Assembly: GCA_001805615.1 (NCBI GenBank)
Contig: MHGP01000032.1
Coordinates: forward strand, 1-32,809
DNA: 32,809 bases
Origin: Omnitrophica WOR_2 bacterium RIFCSPHIGHO2_02_FULL_48_11
GTDB taxonomy: Bacteria > Omnitrophota > Gorgyraeia > Zapsychrales > GWA2-47-8
Direction: 5' to 3'
This document shows, piece after piece, positions 32,697-32,809 of this stretch. The notes below the pieces were generated by a model. It had not been told where the DNA came from and ran no database searches. It worked only from the letters and a program-made list of their open reading frames with translations. The position numbers were made by a program, and so were the translations under genes. Position 1 is the first letter of the stretch, and every line of letters starts with the position of its first letter.

Positions 32697-32809
32697 TTAT
32701 CCCACCCAAAAAATTTTTATATCTTGCTCAACAACTCTAAACTCTTTATCCGCTGTAACGAGTTCTCCCTTCTTTAATTTTGCCAAAGCAGCAACAAAGC
32801 AATCAACGT
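32697..32809 (-). CDS. PIN-domain (VapC-like) protein, C-terminal fragment
   Basis: The frame from the window edge to the TAA at 32697-32699 encodes about 37 residues: VDCFVAALAKLKKGELVTAD, then KEFRVVEQDIKIFWVG. This is the C-terminus of a PIN-domain ribonuclease: Asp in DCFVAALA and Asp in TADKEF are the third and fourth metal-binding positions. It ends 22 bases before the winged-helix gene. PIN proteins are mostly toxins of type II toxin-antitoxin pairs; the antitoxin would lie outside the window. Too short for reliable subfamily assignment. Confidence 0.8.
   Translation of the reverse strand, partial: VDCFVAALAKLKKGELVTADKEFRVVEQDIKIFWVG

Overview
The window reads as a chromosomal segment of an uncultivated, rod-shaped, diderm-like bacterium. 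Every gene I can support lies on the minus strand, in long closely spaced runs. The mix of a type IV pilus/type II secretion ATPase cluster rich in MshEN domains, an mreBCD-mrdA-rodA cluster, lgt/lspA and an ileS-dksA-lspA linkage would fit Candidatus Omnitrophota or a related candidate phylum. That assignment is inference; no rRNA or other phylogenetic marker was compared.

Read in the direction of transcription (right to left), the layout is as follows. (1) 32.8-29.8 kb: the end of a PIN-domain gene, a winged-helix-like gene and a large GHKL-type ATPase with two probable Ig-like beta-sandwich regions. This stretch is visibly more AT-rich than its neighbours and looks like an acquired, defence-type module. 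(2) 29.75-23.6 kb: an AddA-like helicase-nuclease and an AddB-like nuclease partner, for double-strand break repair. (3) 23.5-15.6 kb: yggS, proC, mtnP, ileS, dksA-like, lspA, lgt and an rluD-like pseudouridine synthase. (4) 15.5-13.4 kb: a membrane-anchored coiled-coil protein translationally coupled to aroA. (5) 13.4-8.07 kb: mreB, mreC, mreD, mrdA and rodA, the elongasome, behind a near-consensus sigma70-type promoter. (6) 8.05-0 kb: a HAMP-GAF-GGDEF protein with a degenerate active site, a stand-alone MshEN protein, two tandem PilB/GspE ATPases, a second stand-alone MshEN protein, PilC and the start of a secreted or anchored coiled-coil protein that runs off the left edge.

The most unusual features are between and around the genes. 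Three gaps in region 3 each hold a large palindrome built from 5-mers GTCAC repeated about every 8 bp on one arm and GTGAC on the other. A second palindrome family (core GCGAGATCTCG) occurs once between genes and once in frame inside the addB-like gene. A third, different palindrome fills the addA-addB gap. In region 6 the c-di-GMP-binding MshEN signature is kept in the two stand-alone proteins but lost from both ATPases, and the linked GGDEF domain has lost catalytic residues. This suggests a rewired, trans-acting nucleotide control of pilus assembly. No gene-free stretch longer than 300 bases is present, and I see no tRNA, rRNA, CRISPR array or transposase.
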